Origin: an uncultured Paraprevotella sp.
GTDB lineage: Bacteria; Bacteroidota; Bacteroidia; Bacteroidales; Bacteroidaceae
Assembly (NCBI GenBank): GCA_910584955.1
Contig: CAJUDC010000071.1
Coordinates: forward strand, 1-13,133
Length of the DNA stretch: 13,133 bases
Direction of reading: 5' to 3'
Below are positions 4,716-12,515 of the stretch, in pieces. Each line of letters starts with the position of its first letter. Within the stretch, counting starts at the first letter, position 1. The position numbers were made by a program, and so were the translations under genes. The notes beneath the pieces were generated by a model. It searched no databases. It was not told the DNA's origin and saw nothing but the letters and a program-made list of their open reading frames with translations.

Positions 4716-6578
4716 TCAGGGATTCCAAGTCCTGTGCTCATTCGGACACAGCTTAACATCTTTCAAGATGCCTCCGTGGTCCCGAAGCAGATGCTCGATC
4801 TCGACCCGTCGCACGTTCTGCAACCAGAAACGATTCTTGTTCCAATGCATCGGTTCATACTCCGAGCTGCGCCGGATTCTGTTGCCACGGAACAGCAGAC
4901 CATCCACCGACTTGGCATAGAGAATCGGATAGTCGAACGTTTCAAAATCATTGTCCACAATGCGGATGGCGTTCTTCCTGCCGCCGTGAAACAGTGTGCG
5001 CTGCGCCTCCAACTCGGGTATTTCGGGATAGATGGAGATCACGGCATTGGTGAACTGATACTGGCTGGTGAGTCCATTTATAAAGCGGTTCTTGCGGATC
5101 GTGACGTCGCGGCAAGCCCCCGTCTCGTACCAGCCGTTGCAATCACCGCAAAGCAAGATGGCACAACCGGAGGTATGGTCAAACAGGTTGTTCTCCACCA
5201 CCACCTTGCAGGGCGTACTGAACAGAGCGCCCCGGGCACGGTTGTTGCGGATCGTGTTGCCGGCAAAATAAACCTCCGGCGTCCAGGTCAGATTCTCCAC
5301 ACCGAACCCTTCGTTTTCCGTAACGACATCGTCCACAGGCTGTTCAAACCGGATACGGAACACCTTGACGCCCGTCACAGTGGGTTTATCAGCCGGTTCT
5401 ATCAAAGCGATACGGTTTTCCGCCCCTACCGTCTCCATCGTACGCGAACGGATAAACTGCACCCGGTCGCCGGTGAATCCCCAGTCGAATCCCCAGGACT
5501 GCCCGTGCATGTAGCGGGCCTCCAGCGTATGACTGTCGATGCGTTTCACAACCTTAAGATAAGTGCCGTGCACGTTAATGGCATCGTCCATCATGCCTTC
5601 GTACAATCCGTTCACCGATTTTATTTTCCCTTTGCACCCCGAGAAATGCGTGGCATCGGCCTGCGAAGTGAACAGGCGGGGATCGTCGTCTCCCTTGCGG
5701 CAGACACCGAAACCGTCCAGGGTGATGTTCTCGCACAGCTGTGCCAGCAGTCCCATTCCCTCGCTGTAGTGTACCTTGACATTCAATAAGGTGGTATTTA
5801 CATCGTGTGACAGGAAAACACCCGGCGTGGGACGGCCCCATCCCCGCAGCGCCATCACTGTGCCTGGTTTCAGCCGGGCGTCTTTCCAGCCGGGCGCCTG
5901 ATAACGGTTTTCACCCACCGCCTTCAGGCCGGCCATCGGCGCGCCCACATCGCCGGTATTATATACGATATGACGGGTCTGCCCGTCAAAGGCAATCCCC
6001 CCTTGCGGCCGTATCGCCCAGCCTTCGCCGTACACCTCGAACAACCCGTCCGTGGAAATGCGGTGATGCACCCACGGTGCCGGTTCGAAAGTGATACCGC
6101 CTTCGGCATCGTTTGCCACAATCGTCACTTGCGCAATATGGGGATTCTCAAAATCGATACTCAGATCGCGCAGCGTGACATCGGAAGAACGGAGCACAGC
6201 CACCGGCAACATCCTCCCGTGAAAAACAAAAGAAGCTCCGTTGCCTTCGAGCGTAAAATCATGCATGTCCTCCAACGGCAGCCCCACCCGCTTCGGGTTC
6301 GCCTGATCGTGGTTGGATATGTAATACTCACGTTCGGCGGAACCTTCGGGGTGAAAGTCGTAGCGTCCGGCCCGGAACCGCAACACGGCCTTATCCTTTT
6401 TCCCCACTTCGGCACGGATGGTCCGTATAGCCTCCTGCATCCGGGCGGAAAGATTCGCTCCGGTTCCCGGAAGCATTCCGAAAGCCTCGGCCTCATACAC
6501 GCGCTTAGCCGCGTTTCCCGACAAAGGGAGAGCCAACAAAAATAAAACGGCAAATACTTTTGTGCTTCTCATAAACAT
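4716..6578 (-). CDS. glaB: GH110 alpha-1,3-galactosidase (GlaB-like), secreted
   Basis: Glycoside hydrolase family 110 enzymes are inverting exo-alpha-1,3-galactosidases that remove terminal alpha-1,3-galactose from blood-group-B and/or linear alpha-Gal structures. The 620-residue protein has a signal peptide (hydrophobic 8-20, cleavage probably after NAA at 22-24) and the family's right-handed beta-helix blocks: GRYDFHPEGSAEREYYISNH (71-90), FHGRMLPVAVLRS (119-131), DFENPHIAQV (142-151), FLSHDVNTT (255-263), ADATHFSGCKG (307-317), YEGMMDDAINVHGTYLKVVK (326-345), NNRARGALFSTP (445-456) and GCAILLCGDCNGW (471-483). Asp331-Asp332 in MMDD and Asp308 are the likely acidic active-site residues. 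The resemblance to Bacteroides GlaB proteins is close, so linear as well as branched substrates are possible. The second ATG, at 6572, is an equally good start. It stands alone, with no SusC/SusD pair, sulfatase or other glycosidase next to it. Confidence 0.92.
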   Translation of the reverse strand: MFMRSTKVFAVLFLLALPLSGNAAKRVYEAEAFGMLPGTGANLSARMQEAIRTIRAEVGKKDKAVLRFRAGRYDFHPEGSAEREYYISNHDQANPKRVGLPLEDMHDFTLEGNGASFVFHGRMLPVAVLRSSDVTLRDLSIDFENPHIAQVTIVANDAEGGITFEPAPWVHHRISTDGLFEVYGEGWAIRPQGGIAFDGQTRHIVYNTGDVGAPMAGLKAVGENRYQAPGWKDARLKPGTVMALRGWGRPTPGVFLSHDVNTTLLNVKVHYSEGMGLLAQLCENITLDGFGVCRKGDDDPRLFTSQADATHFSGCKGKIKSVNGLYEGMMDDAINVHGTYLKVVKRIDSHTLEARYMHGQSWGFDWGFTGDRVQFIRSRTMETVGAENRIALIEPADKPTVTGVKVFRIRFEQPVDDVVTENEGFGVENLTWTPEVYFAGNTIRNNRARGALFSTPCKVVVENNLFDHTSGCAILLCGDCNGWYETGACRDVTIRKNRFINGLTSQYQFTNAVISIYPEIPELEAQRTLFHGGRKNAIRIVDNDFETFDYPILYAKSVDGLLFRGNRIRRSSEYEPMHWNKNRFWLQNVRRVEIEHLLRDHGGILKDVKLCPNEHRTWNP

Positions 6579-6604
6579 CGTTATATTAAAAGGTTAATTA
6601 AATA

Positions 6605-6612
6605 AAAAGATA
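6605..6612 (-). promoter_or_regulatory. Possible -7 box for the GH110 gene
   Basis: On the minus strand this reads TATCTTTT, one mismatch from TAnnTTTG, placed 26 bases before the ATG at 6578 and just downstream of the preceding gene's terminator. It is the best candidate in a very AT-rich gap. Confidence 0.35.
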
Positions 6613-6623
6613 GTCATATCCAT

Positions 6624-6656
6624 AAAAAACACGGCTTCCCCTACTAGGGAAGCCGT
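6624..6656 (-). terminator. Rho-independent terminator of the lipoprotein gene
   Basis: ACGGCTTCCC (6631-6640) and GGGAAGCCGT (6647-6656) form a perfect 10-bp stem with a 6-base loop. On the minus strand it is followed by G and six Ts (6629-6624). It begins 15 bases after the stop codon at 6672 and separates the lipoprotein from the GH110 gene. Confidence 0.9.
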
Positions 6657-6671
6657 AAAAATGCGCACGCC

Positions 6672-7190
6672 TTACCGACGCACCGTAAGCGATGCACGTC
6701 CCCGGCAGACGCCGAAAAGCTGACTCGACTGCACCTGCTGGATGCTTCCGTACCGACCGATGGAAGGATTGTCGTAGGTACCCCCCGAAGTCGACTGCCT
6801 CCCTTGACCGGAGTAACTGTACTCGGCGGAGAACGTAACGACCAACTGCCCCGTAGTGGCCTCCGGCAGACGGAATCCGGCTTTCGGATTGGCCGGATTG
6901 GCGTCGTACACCACCTGCTGTGTGACGGTCTTGGTGACAAGATCCTCCTGCCCGTTCACCGTATACGTGAAGTTCCACGTATAGACCGCTTTGTAAAGCA
7001 AATGGCCGATTTGGGACTGAACCGCCTCGAATACCACCGAATCGCCACTTACCGGCTGGTTCGGATACACACTGAAACCTTCGAAAACGGGTACATAAGA
7101 CTCGTGGTCCTCTTCTTCACATCCTGTCAGCAAGACGGCAAACAGGCCGGCCAACATTCCTATGCCCCACAGAGCAAACTTCTTCTTCAT
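6672..7190 (-). CDS. Lipoprotein of unknown function, probably surface-exposed
   Basis: The 172-residue product begins with a lysine-rich n-region and hydrophobic core and has the lipobox LLTGC, with Cys24 as the lipidated residue. The next residues are EEED; an acidic run directly after the cysteine resembles the lipoprotein export signals that send Bacteroidota lipoproteins to the cell surface, so I infer surface display. The rest (about 35-125) has an alternating beta pattern with a NQPVSGDSVVFEA segment and YTWNFTYTV, suggestive of a single Ig/PKD-like domain, followed by a Gly/Ser/Gln-rich stretch (127-155) and a final strand RASLTVRR. I do not recognise a named family. It is a single-gene unit with its own promoter and terminator, downstream of maf. 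Confidence 0.85.
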   Translation of the reverse strand: MKKKFALWGIGMLAGLFAVLLTGCEEEDHESYVPVFEGFSVYPNQPVSGDSVVFEAVQSQIGHLLYKAVYTWNFTYTVNGQEDLVTKTVTQQVVYDANPANPKAGFRLPEATTGQLVVTFSAEYSYSGQGRQSTSGGTYDNPSIGRYGSIQQVQSSQLFGVCRGRASLTVRR

Positions 7191-7212
7191 ACGTCCATAA
7201 GATTTTATTCCG

Positions 7213-7220
7213 CAAAGATA
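7213..7220 (-). promoter_or_regulatory. -7 box for the lipoprotein gene
   Basis: On the minus strand this is TATCTTTG followed by CG, an exact TAnnTTTG match, 22 bases before the ATG at 7190. It gives the lipoprotein gene a start independent of the maf operon upstream. Confidence 0.6.
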
Positions 7221-7289
7221 CGGAAAGTTTGTGTTCGGCTTCCGCCTTTCCGACCGATTTGTCCGGCCGAATCGACCAATTACCGTATT

Positions 7290-7871
7290 TTAAAGATTTT
7301 TAAGCTCCCGGTACAGTCGTTGCACCGGCAGCCCCATTACATTAAAATAAGAACCGGACAGACTTTCCACCCCGATGTATCCGATCCATTCCTGTACTCC
7401 GTATGCGCCGGCCTTGTCCATCGGCCGGTAGCGTGACACGTACCATTCGATCTCTTCCTCGTCCAACTCCGAAAAAACGACTTCACTCACGGAAGAAAAG
7501 CTCTTTCGGAACATCCGGGTAGTAAGGCTGACACCGGTTATCACCTCGTGCTTCCGACCGGACAGTGCCCGCAACATCTCCCGAGCTTCCGCCTCGTCTT
7601 TCGGCTTGCCGAGCACCCGACCGTCGAGCCATACAATCGTATCGGCCGTGATAAGCAGATCGTTTTCGGCCATCCCGGACAGATAAGCGTCGGCTTTCTT
7701 CTGCGAGAGATAAAGGGGAATATCCTCCGCCTGCAACGTCGCCGGATAACTTTCGTCAATATCCGGCAGTACTTTCACTTCGTATTCCAGTCCCAAGCCG
7801 GCCAGCAGCTCCTTGCGTCGGGGCGAATTACTGGCCAGCACCACATGGTATTTTCTTAATGTGTCCAACAT
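7290..7871 (-). CDS. maf: Maf family nucleoside triphosphate pyrophosphatase (YhdE type)
   Basis: Maf proteins hydrolyse nucleoside triphosphates, including modified ones, to monophosphates and pyrophosphate, cleaning the nucleotide pool in the cytoplasm. The 193-residue protein shows SNSPRRKELL (14-23), IDE (38-40), TADTIV (75-80), GKPKD (88-92), LSGRKHEVITGV (103-114) and KAGAYGVQE (153-161). The Arg of SPRR, the Thr of ADT and the Gln of GVQE agree with the residues that mark the dTTP/UTP-specific YhdE branch rather than the YceF branch. I chose the ATG at 7871 (MLDTLRKY); extending three codons upstream would need a TTG start. It is the last gene of the minus-strand operon, 37 bases after kdsC, and has no obvious terminator hairpin of its own. 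Confidence 0.93.
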   Translation of the reverse strand: MLDTLRKYHVVLASNSPRRKELLAGLGLEYEVKVLPDIDESYPATLQAEDIPLYLSQKKADAYLSGMAENDLLITADTIVWLDGRVLGKPKDEAEAREMLRALSGRKHEVITGVSLTTRMFRKSFSSVSEVVFSELDEEEIEWYVSRYRPMDKAGAYGVQEWIGYIGVESLSGSYFNVMGLPVQRLYRELKNL

Positions 7872-7908
7872 CTCTTCCAACTATTATTCCGTTTTGTAAC
7901 CTGTCTTT

Positions 7909-8427
7909 TCACCATCCGAAGGCCGTTTTGTCTTTCAACCAGCGTCCCTGTGCACGCAACACCTGCTCCACGACATCGCGTCCGCATCCCTGCCCGCCGT
8001 TGCGGTGAGAAATATAAACGGAGAGCGACTTGATTTCGGGAGCGGCATCAGCCGGACAACACGGACAGCCACAACGCTGCATGATCTCGTAGTCGGGAAT
8101 ATCGTCCCCCATATAAAGCACTTCCCCGTCGCACAGGTTGTAGCGGGCCAGAAACTCTTCATAGGTGCGTATTTTCACGGCACATCCCATATAGACGTCC
8201 GGTATGCCGAGCCCTTCGTAACGCTTGCGCACGGCTTCCGTTTTTCCACCGGTGATAATCGCCACATGCAGACCGGTCTTCACCGCCAATTGCAAGGCAT
8301 AACCGTCTTTGATATTGACCGTGCGCATGGGTTCTCCTCCCGGATGCAACACAATGGTTTCGGCACTGAGCACCCCGTCTACATCGAACACCAGCGCCTT
8401 AATCTTCGTCAGGTCATAAGGTATCAT
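7909..8427 (-). CDS. kdsC: KdsC-type 3-deoxy-D-manno-octulosonate-8-phosphate phosphatase
   Basis: This HAD-superfamily C0-type phosphatase removes the phosphate from KDO-8-phosphate, a step towards the inner core of lipopolysaccharide. The 172-residue length is that of the KdsC family, which works as a tetramer. Motif I is FDVDGVLS with nucleophile Asp15 and Asp17; motif II is IITGG (57-61) with Thr59; Lys85 serves motif III; motif IV is MGDDIPD (106-112). The C-terminal GGQGCGRDVVEQVL block corresponds to the GGxGAxRE segment that caps the neighbouring subunit's active site. The CGCPCC run (119-124) makes the protein unusually cysteine-dense. It lies 22 bases downstream of the DUF2520 gene and upstream of maf. 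Confidence 0.9.
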   Translation of the reverse strand: MIPYDLTKIKALVFDVDGVLSAETIVLHPGGEPMRTVNIKDGYALQLAVKTGLHVAIITGGKTEAVRKRYEGLGIPDVYMGCAVKIRTYEEFLARYNLCDGEVLYMGDDIPDYEIMQRCGCPCCPADAAPEIKSLSVYISHRNGGQGCGRDVVEQVLRAQGRWLKDKTAFGW

Positions 8428-8449
8428 AGGTATCTGTTTATCTTATTGT

Positions 8450-9262
8450 TCATCCGTTTCTACTCTTCTTCTGCTCGAAGTATTCTTCGGCTGCGGCCAA
8501 CCGGTGAATGCCCCGGCTGAGCAATTCATATTCCGCTGCCGCATCGCCATCGGTTTGCAGCATATCCAGGTGGCGGGCCAGCACATTACGGTCGTATCGT
8601 ATGGCCGGACCGGTCTGCGCCTCACGGGGCGACAAACTATGCACTTTAGCCGCCGTTTCGTCGATAAGGGGCAGCATCACTTCAAAGGGTATGCCCCGTT
8701 CGGCCAGGATACGGGCGGAACGGGCGTAACAATGGTTCACGAAATTGCAGGCAAACACAGCTGCCAGATGCAGGCTCTTACGCCCCTCGGAGGAAAGCAC
8801 GTAGACCGAATCGGACAGTGTGGCAGCTAGGCTGCGAAGGGTGTCTTCGGTCTCCCCTCCGTTTCCCTCGACAAAAATCGGAAGGGTACGAAAATCCGTT
8901 TCACGCTCTTTGGAAAACGTCTGCATCGGATAGAACACGCCGTAACGGCGGCATCCGCTTCCCTCGAAAACCGATAGCGGCATACTCCCCGCCGTATGCA
9001 CGAAAAGCGCCTCTTCCCGCCCCCGGGCAACAGACGGTATCAGCGCCTCCAACGCACCGTCTTTCACCGCCAGTATATACAGGTCGGCCCCTTGCATCAC
9101 CTCTTCCGGCGCAGTCGTCCATGGACAGCCCAGCCTCAGGGCAAGCGTTTGGGCCGAGGCCTGCGTACGACTGTACACCTGCATCAGCGTATGGCCGGCC
9201 CGCAACAATGCCGGTCCCAGGCACGTAGCCAACCGACCGGCTCCAATCAGTACGATCTTCAT
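8450..9262 (-). CDS. Rossmann-like / DUF2520 domain protein
   Basis: The 270-residue protein has an N-terminal NAD(P)-type Rossmann fold with the glycine motif GAGRLA (7-12), the second-strand VYSRT (29-33), and DLYILAVKD then VHTAGS (88-93) as in NADP-dependent beta-hydroxyacid-dehydrogenase-like enzymes. The C-terminal half is the DUF2520 helical domain: YPMQTFS (111-117), HLAAVFACNFVNH (165-177) and TGPAIRYD (217-224). This architecture resembles pyrroline-5-carboxylate reductase and ketopantoate-reductase-like folds, but the substrate is unknown. Its ATG overlaps the stop of the nitroreductase gene by four bases (ATGA at 9262-9259), so translation is likely coupled. KdsC follows 22 bases later, an arrangement I recall from other Bacteroidales. 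Confidence 0.9.
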   Translation of the reverse strand: MKIVLIGAGRLATCLGPALLRAGHTLMQVYSRTQASAQTLALRLGCPWTTAPEEVMQGADLYILAVKDGALEALIPSVARGREEALFVHTAGSMPLSVFEGSGCRRYGVFYPMQTFSKERETDFRTLPIFVEGNGGETEDTLRSLAATLSDSVYVLSSEGRKSLHLAAVFACNFVNHCYARSARILAERGIPFEVMLPLIDETAAKVHSLSPREAQTGPAIRYDRNVLARHLDMLQTDGDAAAEYELLSRGIHRLAAAEEYFEQKKSRNG

Positions 9263-9801
9263 TCGGCGGGAGCGTCAAAAGTGTTGATATGCACCTTCTC
9301 CCACAGCAGCCTGTCTTCGTTAAAGGGCTTACGCTCCATCCCCTTATGACCTACCGCCACAACGGACAGCACCCGCAAACGATCGGGAATATGCAGCAAG
9401 GCACGCACCATCTCCTCGGCAGGCTTTCCGTCGGCCATCGAGCGATTGCGCATCTGCACCCAGCAGGCACCCAACCCCAGATCCTCGGCCTGCAACAGCA
9501 TAAGGGTGGTTGCCACCGACGCGTCCTCCACCCACACGTCGCTTACCGCAGGATCGGCCAGCACGACAACAGCCAGCGGAGCACCGGCTATCAGCTCCGC
9601 TCCCTTATCCTTGCACTGCGACAGCCCGGCCAGCAGCTCTTTATCATCCACCACCACGAACTCCCAGGCATGCGTCCCCTTCGACGAAGGCGCCATCAGA
9701 GCGGCCCGAAGCAACGCCACCACCTCGTCCTGTGACAATTCCTGTTCCGTAAATTTGCGCATACTGCGACGGATACGTATCAATTCGCTGAACTTTTCCA
9801 T
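9259..9801 (-). CDS. Nitroreductase-family flavoprotein
   Basis: This FMN-dependent NAD(P)H oxidoreductase of the nitroreductase superfamily is expected to be a cytosolic homodimer. The 180-residue protein has RRSMRKF (11-17) for FMN phosphate binding, MAPSSKGTHAWEFVVV (36-51), the helix segment VEDASVATTLMLLQAEDLGLGACWVQ (91-116) and the C-terminal VVAVGHKGMERKPF (147-160). The physiological substrate cannot be told; members reduce nitroaromatics, quinones or flavins. I chose the ATG at 9801; the open frame runs back to 10005, but that extension has no fold features and crosses a good promoter box. It is the first gene of the operon nitroreductase-DUF2520-kdsC-maf. Confidence 0.9.
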   Translation of the reverse strand: MEKFSELIRIRRSMRKFTEQELSQDEVVALLRAALMAPSSKGTHAWEFVVVDDKELLAGLSQCKDKGAELIAGAPLAVVVLADPAVSDVWVEDASVATTLMLLQAEDLGLGACWVQMRNRSMADGKPAEEMVRALLHIPDRLRVLSVVAVGHKGMERKPFNEDRLLWEKVHINTFDAPAE

Positions 9802-9828
9802 GACTTCAATTGCTTTAAAATATACGTG

Positions 9829-9836
9829 CAAACTTA
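9829..9836 (-). promoter_or_regulatory. -7 box for the nitroreductase-DUF2520-kdsC-maf operon
   Basis: On the minus strand this reads TAAGTTTG followed by CA, an exact TAnnTTTG match, 27 bases before the ATG at 9801. No equally good box is seen before the internal genes, so this probably drives all four. Confidence 0.55.
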
Positions 9837-9992
9837 GGTAAAAAAAACGAGACATCGAAGCCGGCGCACCCGAAACTGTAGCAAAGCCTCGCAAAAAGCG
9901 CAGGGGGCACCATATTATGAAATAAATCGGAACACTCGCATACCATAACACCGTTTTATCCGTTATGAGAAATAAAAACAATATTGACTGCT

Positions 9993-12398
9993 GTGAAAAC
10001 CCCATATATCCTCTTCCGATGGCTGTTTTTCATAAGCCTCGGCATAATGTGCCTGCCGGCAACGGCACAAAACAAGGTGAAACTGTCGGGCCGGGTGGTG
10101 GACGAAGAACAAAATCCCCTGATATTCGTTACCGTGAAACTGGAACACCAGGCTATCGGTGCCACCACCAACACGGACGGTCGCTACAGTTTCGAATTCG
10201 AATCGGTCGACAGCGTGGCTATCGTCTACTCGTTGCTGGGTTACGAAAAACGGCGCAAGGTGCTCCGCAATCCCAAAGGGAATCTCACCCTGAACATCAC
10301 CTTGAGAAACGCCGGCCACGAACTGGGTGAGATCACTGTTAAAGAAGTGCAGCGCCAGATGGGCTCCACACAACGGCTTACCGTCAAGGATTTGAAACGG
10401 ATGCCCTCTACAACGGGCAACGCGGTGGAGGAACTCGTGGCCACACAGGCCGGAGTGAGTACCCACAACGAGCTGAGTTCGCAATACAACGTGCGCGGAG
10501 GAAGTTTCGACGAGAACAGCGTCTACATCAACGGTGTCGAGATTTACCGACCGTTGCTGATCAGTTCGGGACAGCAGGAGGGGCTGAGCGTGATCAACAG
10601 CGACATGGTGGAAAGCATCCGTTTCTCATCGGGCGGTTTCGAAGCCAAATACGGCGACAAGATGTCTTCCGTGCTCGACATCACTTACCGCAAACCCAAG
10701 AAGTTCGAAACCAACGTAGCCGGCAGTCTGCTGGGAGGAAGCATATACGCAGGTTTTGCCCGCTCCAAATTCAGCATGTCGCACGGAATACGCTATAAAA
10801 CCAACCGCTACCTGCTGGGATCGCTCGAAACCAAAGGCGAATACAGTCCGAAGTTCCTGGACTACCAGACCTACATGAGCTGGACACCGAACCGGAAATG
10901 GACACTCGACTTCATCGGCTATGTATCGAAAAACAATTACGACTTCACCCCGACGGACCGGGAGACCAAATTCGGGACGATGCAGGATGTCAAATCGTTC
11001 CGCGTATATTTCGACGGACAAGAGAAGGACTTGTTCCGCACACTGTTCGGCACACTGAATCTGAAGCGGCGCCTGGGAGAACGTACCGCAGTGAGCCTGC
11101 TGGCATCCGCCTTTACTACGAAAGAAAGAGAGACATACGACATACAGGGCCAATATTGGCTGGACGAGACCAACAACGGAACGCAGTTGGGCGTGGGCAC
11201 TTTCATGGAACACGGACGCAACTACCTGACGGCAGACGTGAAAGGCATGAAGCTCCTGTTCGAGCACCGGTCGGCCAACAAACAGCACGACATCCAGGCA
11301 GGAGTGAACTGGCGCAACGAACATATCAAAGAGAATGCAAGGGAATGGGAAATGCGGGATTCCTCCGGCTACTCACTCCCCCATCGCGACGACCGGCTGG
11401 AGCTTATTTATCATTTGAAATCGGCGAACACCCTTTCCAGCAACCGTCTGGAACTGTTTGCACAGGATACTTGGCGCTTCACCAACGCCAAAGGCATATT
11501 TTCGTTCAACTACGGTGCCCGCCTCAGTCATTGGAGCTACAACAAAGAATGGCTTTTCAGTCCCCGTCTTTCGCTGGGATTCGTACCGGAAGCCAATGAC
11601 AACTTCACGTTCCGCTTTGCCACCGGTCTGTATTACCAGGCGCCTTTCTACAAAGAGATCCGCGACACCACCCATACCGGACGAAGCGCCCGTGTAAGCC
11701 TGAACAACCGGCTGAAATCGCAGCGCTCCATCCACTTCGTACTGGGCGGAGAGTACAAGTTCCGCGTGATGAACCGGCCGTTCAAATTCTCGACCGAGGT
11801 GTACTACAAGGCACAAAGCCATCTGAACCCCTATAACGTAGATAACGTGAAAATCGTGTACTACGGTGACAATGTAGCCAGCGGTTTCGTGGCGGGCGTC
11901 GATCTGAAACTATACGGCGAATTTGTAGAAGGAACGGATTCATGGATCAGTCTCAGCCTGATGAAAGCACAGCAGAAATTCAACGGCAAGACATTGCCGC
12001 AACCGACGGACCAACGTTACAACATCAACTTCTTTTTCAGTGACTTCTTCCCGGGCAGCACGCGTTGGAAAATGACGTTGAAAGCCAGCGTGGCCGACGG
12101 TCTTCCTTTCGGCCCGCCCCACACGGGCCTTGAGAACCAGGTGTTCCGGGCACCGGCATACCGGCGCGTGGACATAGGCATGAACTACCGCCTGCTCAAC
12201 AACGAAGACAAAAGCAACCGCCGGAACCTGGTCCGCCATATCCGCAACATCTGGCTGGGGCTTGACTGTTTCAATGTATTCGGCCTGAACAACGTGAGTT
12301 CCTATTACTGGGTGACCGACATCAGCAACCAGCAATATGCCGTACCCAACTACTTGACCGGGCGCCAACTCAACGCGCGCTTCCTCATCGAATTATAA
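9993..12398 (+). CDS. TonB-dependent outer-membrane receptor without SusD partner
   Basis: An outer-membrane transporter powered by TonB-ExbBD. From the GTG at 9993 the product is 801 residues, with a signal peptide MKTPYILFRWLFF...PATAQ, a CarboxypepD_reg-like domain (about 28-110, including VKLSGRVVDEEQNPL and TNTDGRYSF), a plug domain (about 120-235, including YNVRGGSFDENSVYINGVEI and FSSGGFEAKYGDKMSSVLDI) and a 22-strand-type barrel ending with the aromatic-poor tail ARFLIEL. At about 800 residues it is shorter than SusC proteins (about 1000), and no SusD gene follows, so an iron-complex, cobalamin or similar cargo is more likely than glycans; the cargo cannot be read from sequence. There is no in-frame ATG before the signal peptide: candidates are GTG at 9993 and TTG at 9984. 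I preferred GTG because Lys follows at once. Confidence 0.9.
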   Translation: MKTPYILFRWLFFISLGIMCLPATAQNKVKLSGRVVDEEQNPLIFVTVKLEHQAIGATTNTDGRYSFEFESVDSVAIVYSLLGYEKRRKVLRNPKGNLTLNITLRNAGHELGEITVKEVQRQMGSTQRLTVKDLKRMPSTTGNAVEELVATQAGVSTHNELSSQYNVRGGSFDENSVYINGVEIYRPLLISSGQQEGLSVINSDMVESIRFSSGGFEAKYGDKMSSVLDITYRKPKKFETNVAGSLLGGSIYAGFARSKFSMSHGIRYKTNRYLLGSLETKGEYSPKFLDYQTYMSWTPNRKWTLDFIGYVSKNNYDFTPTDRETKFGTMQDVKSFRVYFDGQEKDLFRTLFGTLNLKRRLGERTAVSLLASAFTTKERETYDIQGQYWLDETNNGTQLGVGTFMEHGRNYLTADVKGMKLLFEHRSANKQHDIQAGVNWRNEHIKENAREWEMRDSSGYSLPHRDDRLELIYHLKSANTLSSNRLELFAQDTWRFTNAKGIFSFNYGARLSHWSYNKEWLFSPRLSLGFVPEANDNFTFRFATGLYYQAPFYKEIRDTTHTGRSARVSLNNRLKSQRSIHFVLGGEYKFRVMNRPFKFSTEVYYKAQSHLNPYNVDNVKIVYYGDNVASGFVAGVDLKLYGEFVEGTDSWISLSLMKAQQKFNGKTLPQPTDQRYNINFFFSDFFPGSTRWKMTLKASVADGLPFGPPHTGLENQVFRAPAYRRVDIGMNYRLLNNEDKSNRRNLVRHIRNIWLGLDCFNVFGLNNVSSYYWVTDISNQQYAVPNYLTGRQLNARFLIEL

Positions 12399-12451
12399 GG
12401 TATAAAAAGAAGATTTACGACGAAACATTTCCATATTTCGCCCAAAAGCGG

Positions 12452-12459
12452 TAATTTTG
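12452..12459 (+). promoter_or_regulatory. -7 box for mce (and probably mmdA)
   Basis: TAATTTTG is an exact TAnnTTTG match 56 bases before the mce ATG. A T-rich patch near 12428-12431 is at about the right distance for a weak -33 element. It gives mce a start independent of the receptor gene, after which no convincing terminator is seen. Confidence 0.55.
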
Positions 12460-12515
12460 TATAAAGAAAAACAACCGGTAAACGGGACAATGTTTAACAA
12501 AGATATTCTAAACAA

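Noticed and set aside
4209..5789. 526-codon open frame on the plus strand
   Set aside because: Most of it is antisense to the well-supported GH110 gene, it begins inside a terminator hairpin, and its product has no family features. The long frame is a by-product of GC-rich codon use on the other strand.
7234..7271. TTCGGC/GCCGAA inverted repeat after maf
   Set aside because: The stem is only 6 bp with a 26-base loop and no T-run, so it is not a convincing terminator and could be chance.
9802..10005. 68-residue N-terminal extension of the nitroreductase
   Set aside because: The extension crosses an exact -7 box and has no relation to the fold, and the family N-terminus begins at the ATG at 9801.
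9965..10330. ATG-started frame MRNKNN... upstream of the receptor
   Set aside because: It is in a different frame from the signal peptide and CarboxypepD_reg-like domain, which read continuously in the receptor frame. No frameshift is needed, so this is a shadow.
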